Positions 53,810-63,110 of a stretch of 64,000 nt of DNA are shown piece after piece; position 1 is the first letter of the stretch, and each line of letters opens with the position of its first letter. This DNA is from Paraburkholderia sprentiae WSM5005 (lineage in GTDB: Bacteria > Pseudomonadota > Gammaproteobacteria > Burkholderiales > Burkholderiaceae), in NCBI RefSeq assembly GCF_001865575.2, contig NZ_CP017562.2, positions 992,001 to 1,056,000 of the forward strand. The letters run 5' to 3'. The notes beneath the pieces are model-generated. The model searched no databases, was not told the origin of the DNA, and worked only from the letters and a program-made list of their open reading frames with translations. Both the position numbers and the translations under genes were made by a program.

Positions 53810-53963
53810 GCCGTCCGCTTGCCGGCAAGCGCTCTCGCGCGTACCGGAGTAAGGTGAAGCTGAGGATGATTCTTGGCCTTTCGACGGTGCAGCGTACCCG
53901 CGTCAGAGGTTCGAAAGCGTCGGGCAAGCTCCCGCCGTCCGGTCACTCCAGCGAGAAAATCAC

Positions 53964-55421
53964 GTGAGCGCAACACCGTCCATGCAAAACGCGCAGGGTT
54001 TCAGCGACCTTGCGTCGATCCTGTCCAATCCGATTCTGAACACGGATTCCTACAAGGCGTCGCACTTTCTGCAATATCCACCCGACGCGTCGGCGATGTT
54101 CTCGTACATCGAATCGCGCGGCGGACGTTACGAGCGCACGCTGTTCTTCGGCTTGCAGATGCTGCTGAAGGAATACCTGTCCCGCCCGATCACCGGCGCG
54201 ATGATCGAGCAGGCCCGCGCCTTCTTCAGCGCGCACGGCGAGCCGTTCAACGAAGCGGGCTGGCGCTACGTCGTGCAGCAATACGGCGGCTATCTACCGG
54301 TGCGGATTCGCGCGGTACCCGAAGGCACGATCGTGCCGACGCACAACGTGCTCGTCACCGTGGAATGCGACGATCCCCGGGTGTTCTGGCTCGCCTCGTA
54401 TCTGGAGACGATGCTGATGCGGGTGTGGTATCCGATCACGGTCGCGACGCAAAGCTGGCATCTGCGCCAGACGATCCGCGCGTATCTGCTGAAAAGCAGC
54501 GACGACCTCTCGCAGCTGCCGTTCAAGCTGCACGATTTCGGCGCGCGCGGCGTGTCGAGCGCGGAGTCGGCGGCAATCGGTGGCGCGGCGCATCTCGTCA
54601 GCTTCATGGGCTCCGATACGGTGCTCGGCGTGATCGCGGCCAACCACTATTACCACGACAGCATGGCCGCGTTCTCGGTGCCGGCGGCCGAGCACAGCAC
54701 GATCACCTCGTGGGGCCGCGAGCGCGAAGTCGACGCGTATCGCAACATGATCGCGCGCTTCGGTAAGCCGGGCGGGATCGTTTCAGTGGTGTCCGATTCC
54801 TATGACCTGTTCGCCGCGCTGAACGCTTGGGGCGGCGAGCTGAAGCAGGCTGTGCTCGATTCCGGCGGCACGCTGGTGGTTCGACCGGACTCCGGCGATC
54901 CGTGCACGATCGTGCTCCATACGCTGCGCTCGCTGGAGGCGTCGTTTGGATCGAAGACGAACAGCAAGGGGCGGCGCGTGCTCGACCATGTGCGCGTGAT
55001 TCAGGGCGACGGCGTGAATCCGGATTCGATCGTGGCGATTCTCGCCGCGATGGACGAGGCGGGCTTCGCCGCCGACAACATCGTGTTCGGCATGGGCGGC
55101 GCGCTGCTGCAGCAGATCAACCGCGATACGCAGCGCTTCGCGATGAAGTGCTCGGCGATCCGGCTGGGCGACACGTGGCACGATGTGTCGAAGGATCCGG
55201 TCACGGATCACGGCAAACGCTCGATGAAAGGCCGGCTCACGCTGCTGCGCCATCGCCGTACCGGCAAGTACCGGACGGTCACGTTGCCGATTGTGTGCGA
55301 CGAGCGCACGGTGGCGGGCGAGTGGGACGAAGCGCTCGCGACGGTATTCGACGCGGGCCGCTTGCTGGTGGATGCGTCGCTGGCCGAGATTCGCGGCCGG
55401 GCTTATGCGGACGAGGTTTGA
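53964..55421 (+). CDS. nadV: Nicotinamide phosphoribosyltransferase (NAMPT/NadV type)
   Basis: A protein of about 485 aa, as long as eukaryotic NAMPT and longer than bacterial PncB. Marker segments are N-T-D-S-Y-K-A-S-H, Y-I-E-S-R-G-G, L-H-D-F-G-A-R-G-V-S-S, V-V-R-P-D-S-G-D-P, Q-G-D-G-V-N-P-D-S-I, and F-G-M-G-G-A-L-L-Q-Q. It makes NMN from nicotinamide and PRPP, bypassing nicotinamidase. The start is GTG 53964 or ATG 53982. No NMN adenylyltransferase lies beside it. The gene symbol follows bacterial homologues. Confidence 0.85.
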   Translation: MSATPSMQNAQGFSDLASILSNPILNTDSYKASHFLQYPPDASAMFSYIESRGGRYERTLFFGLQMLLKEYLSRPITGAMIEQARAFFSAHGEPFNEAGWRYVVQQYGGYLPVRIRAVPEGTIVPTHNVLVTVECDDPRVFWLASYLETMLMRVWYPITVATQSWHLRQTIRAYLLKSSDDLSQLPFKLHDFGARGVSSAESAAIGGAAHLVSFMGSDTVLGVIAANHYYHDSMAAFSVPAAEHSTITSWGREREVDAYRNMIARFGKPGGIVSVVSDSYDLFAALNAWGGELKQAVLDSGGTLVVRPDSGDPCTIVLHTLRSLEASFGSKTNSKGRRVLDHVRVIQGDGVNPDSIVAILAAMDEAGFAADNIVFGMGGALLQQINRDTQRFAMKCSAIRLGDTWHDVSKDPVTDHGKRSMKGRLTLLRHRRTGKYRTVTLPIVCDERTVAGEWDEALATVFDAGRLLVDASLAEIRGRAYADEV

Positions 55422-55600
55422 TTCACGCTTCTTTGCGCAGATTCAAGCGGTTGTCGGCACGCGCCGGTCCCCATCCGCGCGGTTTTCCTATATCGTGTGC
55501 GCGATGTCCGCGCGCGCCTACCGCGCGCGGGCTGTTTTTCCGGCGCGCGCGCGACGCTGTGCGTGCACGACGCGTTCTCGCAATACACCCTACGAGATCA

Positions 55601-56080
55601 ATGAGCCATCCCAACACCGAGCTGATCGAACGTTTTTACACCGCCTTCCAGCAACGCGACGCCGAGACCATGGTCGCGTGTTATGCCGACGACGTCGTCT
55701 TCAGCGACCCCGCCTTCGGCGAACTGGTCGGCGACGAAGTGCGCGACATGTGGCGCATGCTCGTCAAGCACGCGCAGGACTTTACGCTGAGCTTCAGCGA
55801 CGTCGAGGCTGACGACCACAGCGGCCGCGCGCAGTGGGTGGCGCGCTACCGTTTCGTCCAGACGGGGCGCGACGTCGTGAACCGGATCGACGCGCGCTTC
55901 GTGTTCCGCGACGGGCTGATCGTCGAGCATCGCGACCGCTTCGATCTGTGGCTATGGATGCGGCAGGCGATGGGCGTGCGCGGCACGCTGTTTGGCTGGT
56001 CGCCGTTCGTGCAGCGGATGCTCAGGCAGCAGGCGCGCCGGGGTCTGCTGCACTATCGCGGGCAGTTGAAGCGCGACTAG
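55601..56080 (+). CDS. SnoaL-like / NTF2-fold protein
   Basis: A 159-aa protein with the NTF2-like cone fold typical of small enzymes and binding proteins. L-I-E-R-F-Y-T-A-F-Q-Q-R-D-A-E-T-M-V-A-C-Y-A-D-D-V-V-F and G-L-I-V-E-H-R-D-R-F-D-L-W are the recognisable SnoaL_2 pieces. It has no signal peptide. Members act as isomerases, polyketide cyclases or simple ligand binders, so no specific reaction can be assigned. It stands alone after the NAMPT-type gene. Confidence 0.8.
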   Translation: MSHPNTELIERFYTAFQQRDAETMVACYADDVVFSDPAFGELVGDEVRDMWRMLVKHAQDFTLSFSDVEADDHSGRAQWVARYRFVQTGRDVVNRIDARFVFRDGLIVEHRDRFDLWLWMRQAMGVRGTLFGWSPFVQRMLRQQARRGLLHYRGQLKRD

Positions 56081-56480
56081 GCGCGTGGGGCGTCGCGCTT
56101 ACTAGGACTAGCGAGCGCGTCTGGTATCGGCGCGGCGAGGATTGAGTTGATCGCGCGGCTCGAACGGCGCATCAAGAGCCTGACGAAATTTCCGCTACGC
56201 GAACGGCCAGCGCCAACTCGATCCGTTGACCTGCACGGCGGCGCGCCGGTGCTCGCCGACGACAAATGGATGATGACGAAGTGGACGCTTGAGCGCGCGT
56301 ACGGCTGAGGCGGCGTCTGGCAGGACCGCAGGCAGGCTCCTAATCGGACTACCCGAGCTACGGGGGGGCGGGGCCGCATGTGCGCGCGTGAATGCCGGCG
56401 CGCCCTGCATGGCCTGTCGTGCGACGACGCAAGCGGTCGGCAGTGCGATTCGTAACAGTACCCGGCAGCACAGTCCGATC
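56081..56480. other. Region between the SnoaL-like gene and the PAAR gene, with a possible ORF remnant
   Basis: A 53-codon frame at 56147-56308 (+) begins at TTG after a GAGG and reads L-I-A-R-L-E-R-R-I-K and later D-D-K-W-M-M-T-K-W-T. It is open, in the same frame, back to the SnoaL stop. It may be the tail of a decayed gene. Otherwise I see no gene, terminator or repeat here. Confidence 0.3.
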
Positions 56481-56771
56481 TTACGCGCGTGCGCTGGAAC
56501 GGTATTGCGATGGAATCAGCAATGGGCAGGGACGACAGTCGCATAAGCACCAGTCACCGCTGAGCGCGGACTGCCGACGGTCTGGTCCCCGCTCGGGAAC
56601 GCGCTCACCGACGCAGACGATTTTGCCCGTGGTATTGCACGTTGGGCACACAACCGGATCGCCTTCATACGCCGCAGCGCGTCCGTCGATCATGTCATTC
56701 CCCAACGTGGCGATCACCCGACCATTGGCGGTCGTGCTATCGCCGTCGCGAATGTCGTGGCGAACACTCAT
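56481..56771 (-). CDS. PAAR-domain protein (T6SS spike tip)
   Basis: A 96-aa protein. I-R-D-G-D-S-T-T-A-N-G-R-V-I-A-T and D-G-R-A-A-A-Y-E-G-D-P-V-V-C-P-T-C fit the PAAR repeat fold, which caps VgrG and carries effectors. Two cysteine groups, C-P-T-C and W-C-L-C-D-C-R-P-C, could bind the structural metal; the second group, near the C-terminus, is notable. AGGAGG precedes ATG 56771, and a sigma-70 promoter lies at 56804-56832. It completes the leftward T6SS module with vgrG, adaptor and lipase. Confidence 0.85.
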   Translation of the reverse strand: MSVRHDIRDGDSTTANGRVIATLGNDMIDGRAAAYEGDPVVCPTCNTTGKIVCVGERVPERGPDRRQSALSGDWCLCDCRPCPLLIPSQYRSSARA

Positions 56772-56803
56772 TTGCTCCTCCTGTCATATGTCGTTGCCTA
56801 GTG

Positions 56804-56832
56804 GTTATATCGCGTTGCCCCGTAGCGCACAA
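56804..56832 (-). promoter_or_regulatory. Sigma-70 promoter of the PAAR gene
   Basis: On the minus strand TTGTGC (56832-56827), a 17-base spacer and TATAAC (56809-56804) lie about 30 bases before the PAAR start. It suggests the PAAR gene can be expressed apart from vgrG. Confidence 0.5.
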
Positions 56833-57075
56833 AATGCCACTGCTCAGCTTCCGGATCAAAAGAGGGCTACCTGCCTGCGTCGCAATCCGACAGGACGGAT
56901 TCGATAGAACGGAGCGCGTGAGCGACGACGCCCAAACCGTGCTGGGTCCCGGAATCGCTGCCGGATCTGGCAGAATCGTGTGATGTCGAACAGCGCATGG
57001 ACCGGCGACAGATCTGCATTGGCAGCTCGGAAAACAACGGGTGGGGTTCCCCGTGCGGACGGGTTTCAGCTTCCA

Positions 57076-58593
57076 TCACGACCCGGAAAACGCCAACTGC
57101 GGCGCGGCCGTCGCTCGCGGCACGGGTACCGGCGACGCCTCGGATTGAGATACCGGGACGCGAGCGCCTGGCACCTCGATAATCTGGCGCGGCCTGAGAT
57201 ACCCGCTGCTGTCGATCCTGAGAAATCCGGCGCGCGAGTCGTGCACGTAATGGTCGAAGAAACGGATGAGGCCGGGCGACAGCGTCGGCGGGTTCAGCCA
57301 CGCGTCCCAGTAGGCCAGTTGCTCCTCAGAAAGCGGTTTGTTCATTTCCTGATCGCCGCCAGCGGCTTCAATCGTGCGCTGGTATTCGCTGCGATCCGTC
57401 TTCCACAGCTTCGTCAGATAGGTGCGCCAGTTCATCGTGTCGACGTCGATGTTCATCTGCGCGTGAAACTGCTGGATCCTCTGGAGCTGTGCATTGATCT
57501 CCGGGTCGGCCGAGCACACCCCTTTGTAGATGTCGCACGGGTTCTCATTAAAGCGGGCCTTCAGCCATCCGTAATAGAGGCGCATGTGCGCATAGATCTG
57601 CCGTTCGAGTGTGCCGTCCGCACCCACCGCGCGCATATATTCGTCAAACAGCGCCTTCACGTCCTCGCCGTACTCGAATAGTTCGAACACATCTTTGGCG
57701 GCCAGCTTCGGCGCGGTGAACGGCACGCCACTGATCGCCGCCTCCAGTCGCATGCGGTTCAGGGCAATGCGTGCGAGGTGGTCGGAGCGCGCCTGCTCGT
57801 CCGGAAAGTAGCCGCCGCCGACATCCGAATGCACACCCGGCAGCACGATCTCCTCGTAGGGTGCGTCGCTGCCGTGCACGGGCGTCGACGGGAAGCAGGC
57901 ACGCAGTTCGTGACCCGCGATGAAATGCACGCATCGCTCGACCTGTTCGGGCACGCGCATGCGCAGGTCGGAGAGGTTGTGAGCGGGCAGGCCGACCGAC
58001 TCGACGGTATCGAACAGACCCAGGAAGCGGATGTGCAGCGGCGCGGACTCGCCGTCCACGGCTGTCGGGCAGGGCCAGTGCGGCACGCCGTCCTTCATCG
58101 TGCATTTGTTCAGCAACCGGTTCACGAACGCCCGTGCGAGCGCCGCGCCGCGCGAGAAGCCGAACACCGCGATGTCGATGCGGCTGACCTTGTGGTTGTA
58201 TCTCAGACTTTCGACGAATTCCTTTTCTGCCTTGTTTAGGCGCACATCGCTGCCCAGTCCGACTCCGCCTCCCAACATCTCGCTGTCGCGGATCTTTTCC
58301 CACCAGTCTGGCGCGCTAACATTAAGCGGCGTGCCAACGCCAGGATAGTAGAAGCGGTTGATAAGTGGCGCTTCGTTCTCGTCGACGTGCCCAATGAACA
58401 GGCGCGCAATGTTTGAGAGTTTGTGCTTCGGTTCATCGATCTTGCGATTGTTTCCCGTGCCGTCGAAAAAGAAGCTGAACCACGGATGCTGCTCACAGGT
58501 CGTGCACGTCATGAACTCTTCCGCGTGTAGCTGCGTGGCGGTCTTCATCGACCGCAGGAAGTGCATCGGATCGTCGGTTACCCAGTCCTGCAT
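57076..58593 (-). CDS. T6SS Tle1-type phospholipase effector (DUF2235)
   Basis: A 505-aa alpha/beta-hydrolase effector. F-F-F-D-G-T-G-N-N opens the DUF2235 domain. The nucleophile is S147 in G-F-S-R-G-A-A, with acid candidate D195 in L-F-D-T-V and histidine H255 in V-H-S-D-V-G-G-G-Y. Tle1 lipases attack membrane phospholipids of rival cells after delivery on a VgrG/PAAR spike. The C-terminal third lacks a known domain. It follows the DUF3304 lipoprotein gene by only 2 bases, as expected for an effector with its immunity protein. Its ribosome binding site lies in that gene's end. Confidence 0.88.
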   Translation of the reverse strand: MQDWVTDDPMHFLRSMKTATQLHAEEFMTCTTCEQHPWFSFFFDGTGNNRKIDEPKHKLSNIARLFIGHVDENEAPLINRFYYPGVGTPLNVSAPDWWEKIRDSEMLGGGVGLGSDVRLNKAEKEFVESLRYNHKVSRIDIAVFGFSRGAALARAFVNRLLNKCTMKDGVPHWPCPTAVDGESAPLHIRFLGLFDTVESVGLPAHNLSDLRMRVPEQVERCVHFIAGHELRACFPSTPVHGSDAPYEEIVLPGVHSDVGGGYFPDEQARSDHLARIALNRMRLEAAISGVPFTAPKLAAKDVFELFEYGEDVKALFDEYMRAVGADGTLERQIYAHMRLYYGWLKARFNENPCDIYKGVCSADPEINAQLQRIQQFHAQMNIDVDTMNWRTYLTKLWKTDRSEYQRTIEAAGGDQEMNKPLSEEQLAYWDAWLNPPTLSPGLIRFFDHYVHDSRAGFLRIDSSGYLRPRQIIEVPGARVPVSQSEASPVPVPRATAAPQLAFSGS

Positions 58594-58595
58594 CG

Positions 58596-59105
58596 TTATT
58601 CCCCCATGTGGCGCATCACGCGCTCGCCGTAATACAGTTTGTCGACGCGCGGGCTAGCCGATCCGCCTGCCTCTCCCCGGTCCGGGACCAGCTCCACTTC
58701 GATCTGATGGTCAGGGAAAAATCTAACCATCAGGATGTTGAACGCATCTTTCTTCGTTGGCATACCGCCCTTGACCACGACGTCACGACTGTACGTCTTC
58801 CACTGCGCTTCGTCTTCCTGGTGTCCGCCGACGCGCCAGACTACCCTGATGGTCTGTGCCACACCCGGCATCAGCGAACAACACTCGCGTCCCCCTTTTC
58901 CGCCCCTTGAGAATTCCGATACCTGCACTCCTCCGACTCCGGTGTCCTTGCCGGAAGCCGTCTGGATCCAGAAGTCCTGGATGTAGTCCTCGGTGTAATT
59001 CGCGCTCCAAGCAGACGCATCGACATAATTGCTCGTCTGACCCACGGCGCAGGCACCGAGCGTGCCGAAAATCATCGCGAGGAAGATGCGTGCCAGCCAT
59101 CTCAT
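58596..59105 (-). CDS. DUF3304 lipoprotein, probable Tle1 immunity protein
   Basis: A 169-aa lipoprotein. The signal peptide M-R-W-L-A-R-I-F-L-A-M-I-F-G-T-L-G-A-C ends in lipobox L-G-A-C, so it should be anchored to a periplasmic face. The mature part is the DUF3304 domain with R-E-C-C-S-L-M-P-G and V-V-W-R-V. DUF3304 proteins commonly sit beside Tle1-type lipases and are thought to block them in the periplasm. GGGAG lies upstream of ATG 59105. Immunity is inferred from position and family. Confidence 0.82.
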   Translation of the reverse strand: MRWLARIFLAMIFGTLGACAVGQTSNYVDASAWSANYTEDYIQDFWIQTASGKDTGVGGVQVSEFSRGGKGGRECCSLMPGVAQTIRVVWRVGGHQEDEAQWKTYSRDVVVKGGMPTKKDAFNILMVRFFPDHQIEVELVPDRGEAGGSASPRVDKLYYGERVMRHMGE

Positions 59106-59229
59106 CGATTGGTTCTCCCTGTTTCTGTAGGTGCTGATCTGCCACTTGTCATGGCACCACGTCCTGTCTCTTTGCATTGCATTGCTCTCCGCGGGCTTGA
59201 GTGACATCGATCTGTCCATAGTCGCCCCA

Positions 59230-59361
59230 TTACTTCCAGCAATTGAAATCCGGGTCTGACATCCGTTGCTTCGTACACCAGATTGTGAAAGCGGTGGACA
59301 TACATCCGCTGAGTGGTATCGCGATGATCGCGACCACAACCAGTTGAATCATTCGTTTCAC
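59230..59361 (-). CDS. 43-aa small lipoprotein in the T6SS module
   Basis: This short gene reads V-K-R-M-I-Q-L-V-V-V-A-I-I-A-I-P-L-S-G-C and continues with about 23 residues. It has a basic start, a hydrophobic core and lipobox L-S-G-C. AGGAAAGG precedes GTG 59361 by 2-4 bases, and ATG 59352 is an alternative start. It lies 18 bases after the DUF4123 gene and before the DUF3304 lipoprotein, all leftward. It may be a second immunity or accessory lipoprotein, or a truncated copy of one. No homologue is recognised. Confidence 0.6.
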   Translation of the reverse strand: MKRMIQLVVVAIIAIPLSGCMSTAFTIWCTKQRMSDPDFNCWK

Positions 59362-59379
59362 GGCCTTTCCTTCTTCTGA

Positions 59380-60717
59380 CTACCACCAAGGCCGCACAGG
59401 CGGCTTGGGCTCTTCGGCGTGCATGCTGACGTAGACGCGCCAGTTGCGGGCGAACGTCACGATCGCCAGCCCTTCACCCTCTGCGCGGGGCAGCTCCCCC
59501 GTCACCACGGCGTTATCCGAAGACTCGCCCATCGGCCCGAACCATTTCACACTGACACGGGTTCCCGGGACGGGCACCCGTGCGGATGCGATCTCAATTC
59601 CGGTCGGCTCGTAACCCCTTGCGTCGACCTCGCCCAGGTTCGCGCTACTCAGGTAGCTGTCACTAGGGGGCACCAGCTCCATCTTTCGCCTCCAGATCTC
59701 CGTGTCGTTCACGACCTTCAGCCGCATGGAGACATACCCGCGTTCCCGCAGCTTTGCCTGATGGGCCAGCGCGGCGGCCTCCACCGCACGCTGCCGGGCC
59801 GTGGTCGCCACTTCCTGCCAGACGCCATCGCCCAACGCCGCGTAGGCGTCGACCAGTGTCGTCTTACCGCTGCCGAACTGCGTGAGCACGGCCTTCAGCG
59901 CCGGATGATCGTCGTACTGCCGCCCGTAGAGCAGCCCTGCGGCGGCGTAGACGCCCTGGTCCACCTTGTCCGTCACGCCATAGCCGAACGCCTGTTCGAT
60001 CAGCGGTGCGAGTTGCTGTAGCTGCTCATTCGAATGCACTTCATTGTCGAGCACTTCAGGACGCGCTCGTTGCAGCCAGGCACGTACCTGCGTGGGCGCG
60101 CCCGCGTGGTAAAGCGCGTCCACGACGTTTCCGGGCATGGGGAATGCCTCCCATGCCGTCGGAATCCGCAGGTTTTCGCCCGGGAGTTCGACCAGTGCTT
60201 CGCGGTAATCCAGGCACCACCATGCGAGGCAGACGCCGAACATGTACCGTCGTGTTTCCTCGGGCAGCGTCCGGTGCAGCACAGGCAGGTAGGCCGGCTG
60301 ATGGAAGAAGAACCACGCGTCTTCGCCGTCTGGCCCAAGCCACGCGTGCAGCAACGTCTGCAGATGGCCGACGAGCGGCTCGACTTCGTGCGTGGTCCAT
60401 AACCACGATACGAACCGGTTGTCGCGCTTCGCCAGGCTCAGGAGCGACCGCAATACGCGCAGTGGTTCAACGCCTGCCGGTTCCGGGCAAGCGATCAGGA
60501 ACGGTCCGGTCGCCGCCAGATCGTCCAGCCCGGTGTCGCCGTACAGCGGCACGCGCGGCATTGTCCCGATGATGTCGGACAGCGGGTACCGCCATTTGCC
60601 CGACATCGCGGCATAGTCGATCAGCGCATATAACTTCAACTGCGGATGCGCCGCCTTGTATGCGGCGTACTGGTCGCGAAAGCGGTCCAGCAATGGGTCA
60701 TTTCGTGTGAGTGACAT
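59380..60717 (-). CDS. DUF4123-domain T6SS effector adaptor
   Basis: A 445-aa cytosolic protein. Residues 15-150 fit DUF4123 (Tap/Tec chaperone) with Y-A-L-I-D-Y-A, Y-G-D-T-G-L, G-P-F-L-I, and F-V-S-W-L-W. Such adaptors load a specific effector onto its VgrG. The C-terminal 100 residues look like a separate beta-rich piece ending in K-P-P-V-R-P-W-W. It lies 23 bases after vgrG and just before the lipoprotein and lipase genes, matching the usual vgrG-adaptor-effector order. The ribosome binding site is weak. Confidence 0.87.
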   Translation of the reverse strand: MSLTRNDPLLDRFRDQYAAYKAAHPQLKLYALIDYAAMSGKWRYPLSDIIGTMPRVPLYGDTGLDDLAATGPFLIACPEPAGVEPLRVLRSLLSLAKRDNRFVSWLWTTHEVEPLVGHLQTLLHAWLGPDGEDAWFFFHQPAYLPVLHRTLPEETRRYMFGVCLAWWCLDYREALVELPGENLRIPTAWEAFPMPGNVVDALYHAGAPTQVRAWLQRARPEVLDNEVHSNEQLQQLAPLIEQAFGYGVTDKVDQGVYAAAGLLYGRQYDDHPALKAVLTQFGSGKTTLVDAYAALGDGVWQEVATTARQRAVEAAALAHQAKLRERGYVSMRLKVVNDTEIWRRKMELVPPSDSYLSSANLGEVDARGYEPTGIEIASARVPVPGTRVSVKWFGPMGESSDNAVVTGELPRAEGEGLAIVTFARNWRVYVSMHAEEPKPPVRPWW

Positions 60718-60740
60718 TCGTTCGGCCGATGGGGATGCAA

Positions 60741-63110
60741 CTACATCCGCGCGAAAGGCATACCGGCGCGACTCGCGCGCAGCGCGCATTCCGTCTCGGC
60801 GGGCACCGGTAGCACCGGCAGATCGGCGGGCATGCTGGCGGGGCCGCTCCGGTCGTAGGCGGCGGCCCGCCATTTGCGGTCGCCCGGTGTTGCGTCCTCG
60901 ATGCCGTTACCCGTCATCCGGAAATACGAGCCGCCGCATTTGAACAGCAGTTCTTCTTTCGCTTCAATAACGACGCGGCCCTTTGTGCTGGTGATGATCG
61001 TGTCCTTTTCCGACGCGATACTGATTTCATCGCTTTGTGCCTGGATCTGAACCTTGCCACGCGCGGCGAACAGCTTGATGCCGAGCCTGTGTGCAAACAG
61101 CGAGAGTACTTCGCCCGCCGCGATCACGACGTTTGCCATTGCGTTCACGTTGAATCGCGACGACGTGGCGACGCTCACATCCTTGCCCGCCGACACCAGC
61201 ACGCGATCAGGCGTTGCCAGGCCGATACCGTTCGGTGCGGACAGCGCAATCACCGCCTGCTTCAGGCCAGCCAGTTCATCTTTGAGCCACTGATTTTCCG
61301 CCTTCACATCAGCCATCTCGGCATGGGCAGCGCGGGCCACGTCGGTTAGTTCCTGCGCCTGGGCCTGCGTGAGCCGGAACTGGTCCGTCGCCGGTGCCAT
61401 GTCCGTCTGGTGACCTCGGGCAACCGGCTGGGCGTCCGCCGAGACAAGCATCCCGCCACCGGCGCGGACATGTCCCTTCTGGTCGGTGCGCAGTTCGAAC
61501 CCTTCACCGCGCCCCTTGTTGTTCCGGTCTACCGTATAGCCGAGGTTAAGCTGCGTCTTGCCGTGTTCGGTCGCGACCTTGATATGTTCGCGGCCGTCCC
61601 GGTCATCCATCTCCAGCGTGTTGTTCGTGCGTGTGCGGATTGTATTGCGCGTGCCCCACGGATAGCCGGATACGACGGGATCGGTCGCGTCCGCCGTGTG
61701 CAGAACCTGGCTGATGTATGGCAGGTCCGGGTTGCCCCACAAAAAGCCCACCGTGACCACGGTCCCCTCGACCAGGCCGAAGTGAAACCCGCTCTGGCCC
61801 GCCCCCGCGAACGGTTTCGCGAGTCGCATCGGGCAGCTCTGCAGGCCTGGCGTGCGCTCGTCCCGGTCGACGTGCAGGTGAACGATGTAGCGGCCCTGAT
61901 CATCCAGATAAGGGTCCTTGTAGCCGCCTGGCGATGCGATGGCACCCGTGATGACGCCTTCGATCCGCGGCCACGTCTCCTCCATCAGCGGCAGCCGGTA
62001 AAGCCGGTCGGATGGAATGGCGGAGAATTCAATGTGATACGCCTTCTTGCGTGAGGCGCGGCACATCACCCGCACGGCAAGCAGGCCATGCTTCGCGTCG
62101 GGTAACTCGCGGTTGGCAAACCTCAGCACCGAAGCGGGCGTGAGGTCCAGCATGTCGCCCGTGCCCCGATATTCGATCTGCGCGGCCAGCGCCGCTTCAT
62201 GCCTCAGCCGTGCTTCTCCGTTCGCCTCGTCCTCGTTCAGATGGGGCGTTCCCCACACGTATGTCTCGCCGTACGTCGTCGTGTCGTCGTGAATGTCCTT
62301 CGAGCCGTCCAGTGGCTCGGGCGTGCGCCGCTCCGGGTTGTACGTGCGCACGCTCTGGCGCCTCGGGATCGTCGCCGAATGCATTTCCAGCGCACCGACC
62401 GACTCGGCGCCGCTCGTTTCCATACCGCCAGGATGGCGATAAGCGACAGTCAGGTTCGGCTCGCGCCGGTAGTGCGTGAAGTCGTCACCGAACCGCACTC
62501 GCTCGCAGTGCTCGCCAGTTTCGCAGACGAACCAGATGCCGCTGCGGCGACAGAGCCGTGTAATAAACGTGAGGTCGTCCTCGCCCCACTGCATGATGAA
62601 GTCGAACTTGCGGTATTCCCGGTACAGCATGATTTCGAAGTCCGCCAGTAGCTGATCGAAACCGTTTTCGCGAAGGATCTGCCGGATGATTTCGGGGATG
62701 CTGCTGTCAAGAAAAAAGCGGCATCTCGGATTGCTGCGCAGCAGCGCCAGGCGCGACTCCAGCACGACCTGATAGGTGGACTGGTCACGGTTGCTGCTCA
62801 TGAGCGCAAAGTGTGTCACCACCCCCTGGATACGCCGCGCCGGTTCCGGCTTGCTCCAACTATCACGCGACGGTGGCTGGATCACGAAGGCGGCGGGCCT
62901 GTTCAGGTACTCGGAACGCGACAGGTCATCCTGTGGATGGGTGAACTGGATTACGTACTTCGTCGGCTCGCCAATGGCGCGCGTGCCCTCGAAAGCAAAG
63001 ATGTCCGCCAGCGCCGCGCTCGGGGCCTGCGGCATATCGAGGCTGTAGAACTGGTGCGTGTTGACGCCCGGACGCGCAGGTGCGCCCTGCGAGGCTGTAG
63101 TCGGACCCAC
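60741..63110 (-). CDS. vgrG: T6SS spike protein VgrG
   Basis: A 789-aa protein. The N-terminal gp27-like part has T-H-P-Q-D-D-L-S, Q-W-G-E-D-D-L-T-F, and R-F-G-D-D-F. The gp5-like OB domain has F-H-F-G-L-V-E-G-T-V-V-T-V-G-F-L-W-G-N-P-D. A short DUF2345 beta-helix tail follows, after a coiled-coil-like stretch rich in Ala and Glu/Lys. The GTG start at 63110 has GGGAG before it, and no ATG is better placed. It would be the puncturing tip for the downstream lipase. No sheath, membrane-complex or ClpV genes lie in the window, so this is an orphan vgrG island. Confidence 0.93.
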   Translation of the reverse strand: MGPTTASQGAPARPGVNTHQFYSLDMPQAPSAALADIFAFEGTRAIGEPTKYVIQFTHPQDDLSRSEYLNRPAAFVIQPPSRDSWSKPEPARRIQGVVTHFALMSSNRDQSTYQVVLESRLALLRSNPRCRFFLDSSIPEIIRQILRENGFDQLLADFEIMLYREYRKFDFIMQWGEDDLTFITRLCRRSGIWFVCETGEHCERVRFGDDFTHYRREPNLTVAYRHPGGMETSGAESVGALEMHSATIPRRQSVRTYNPERRTPEPLDGSKDIHDDTTTYGETYVWGTPHLNEDEANGEARLRHEAALAAQIEYRGTGDMLDLTPASVLRFANRELPDAKHGLLAVRVMCRASRKKAYHIEFSAIPSDRLYRLPLMEETWPRIEGVITGAIASPGGYKDPYLDDQGRYIVHLHVDRDERTPGLQSCPMRLAKPFAGAGQSGFHFGLVEGTVVTVGFLWGNPDLPYISQVLHTADATDPVVSGYPWGTRNTIRTRTNNTLEMDDRDGREHIKVATEHGKTQLNLGYTVDRNNKGRGEGFELRTDQKGHVRAGGGMLVSADAQPVARGHQTDMAPATDQFRLTQAQAQELTDVARAAHAEMADVKAENQWLKDELAGLKQAVIALSAPNGIGLATPDRVLVSAGKDVSVATSSRFNVNAMANVVIAAGEVLSLFAHRLGIKLFAARGKVQIQAQSDEISIASEKDTIITSTKGRVVIEAKEELLFKCGGSYFRMTGNGIEDATPGDRKWRAAAYDRSGPASMPADLPVLPVPAETECALRASRAGMPFARM

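Noticed and set aside
56867..57301. 144-codon minus-strand ORF overlapping the Tle1 end
   Set aside because: It is mostly a shadow of the lipase gene; the unshadowed tail has no domain.
59102..59389. 95-codon minus-strand ORF
   Set aside because: Out of frame with the better-supported 43-aa lipoprotein gene (strong ribosome binding site, lipobox).
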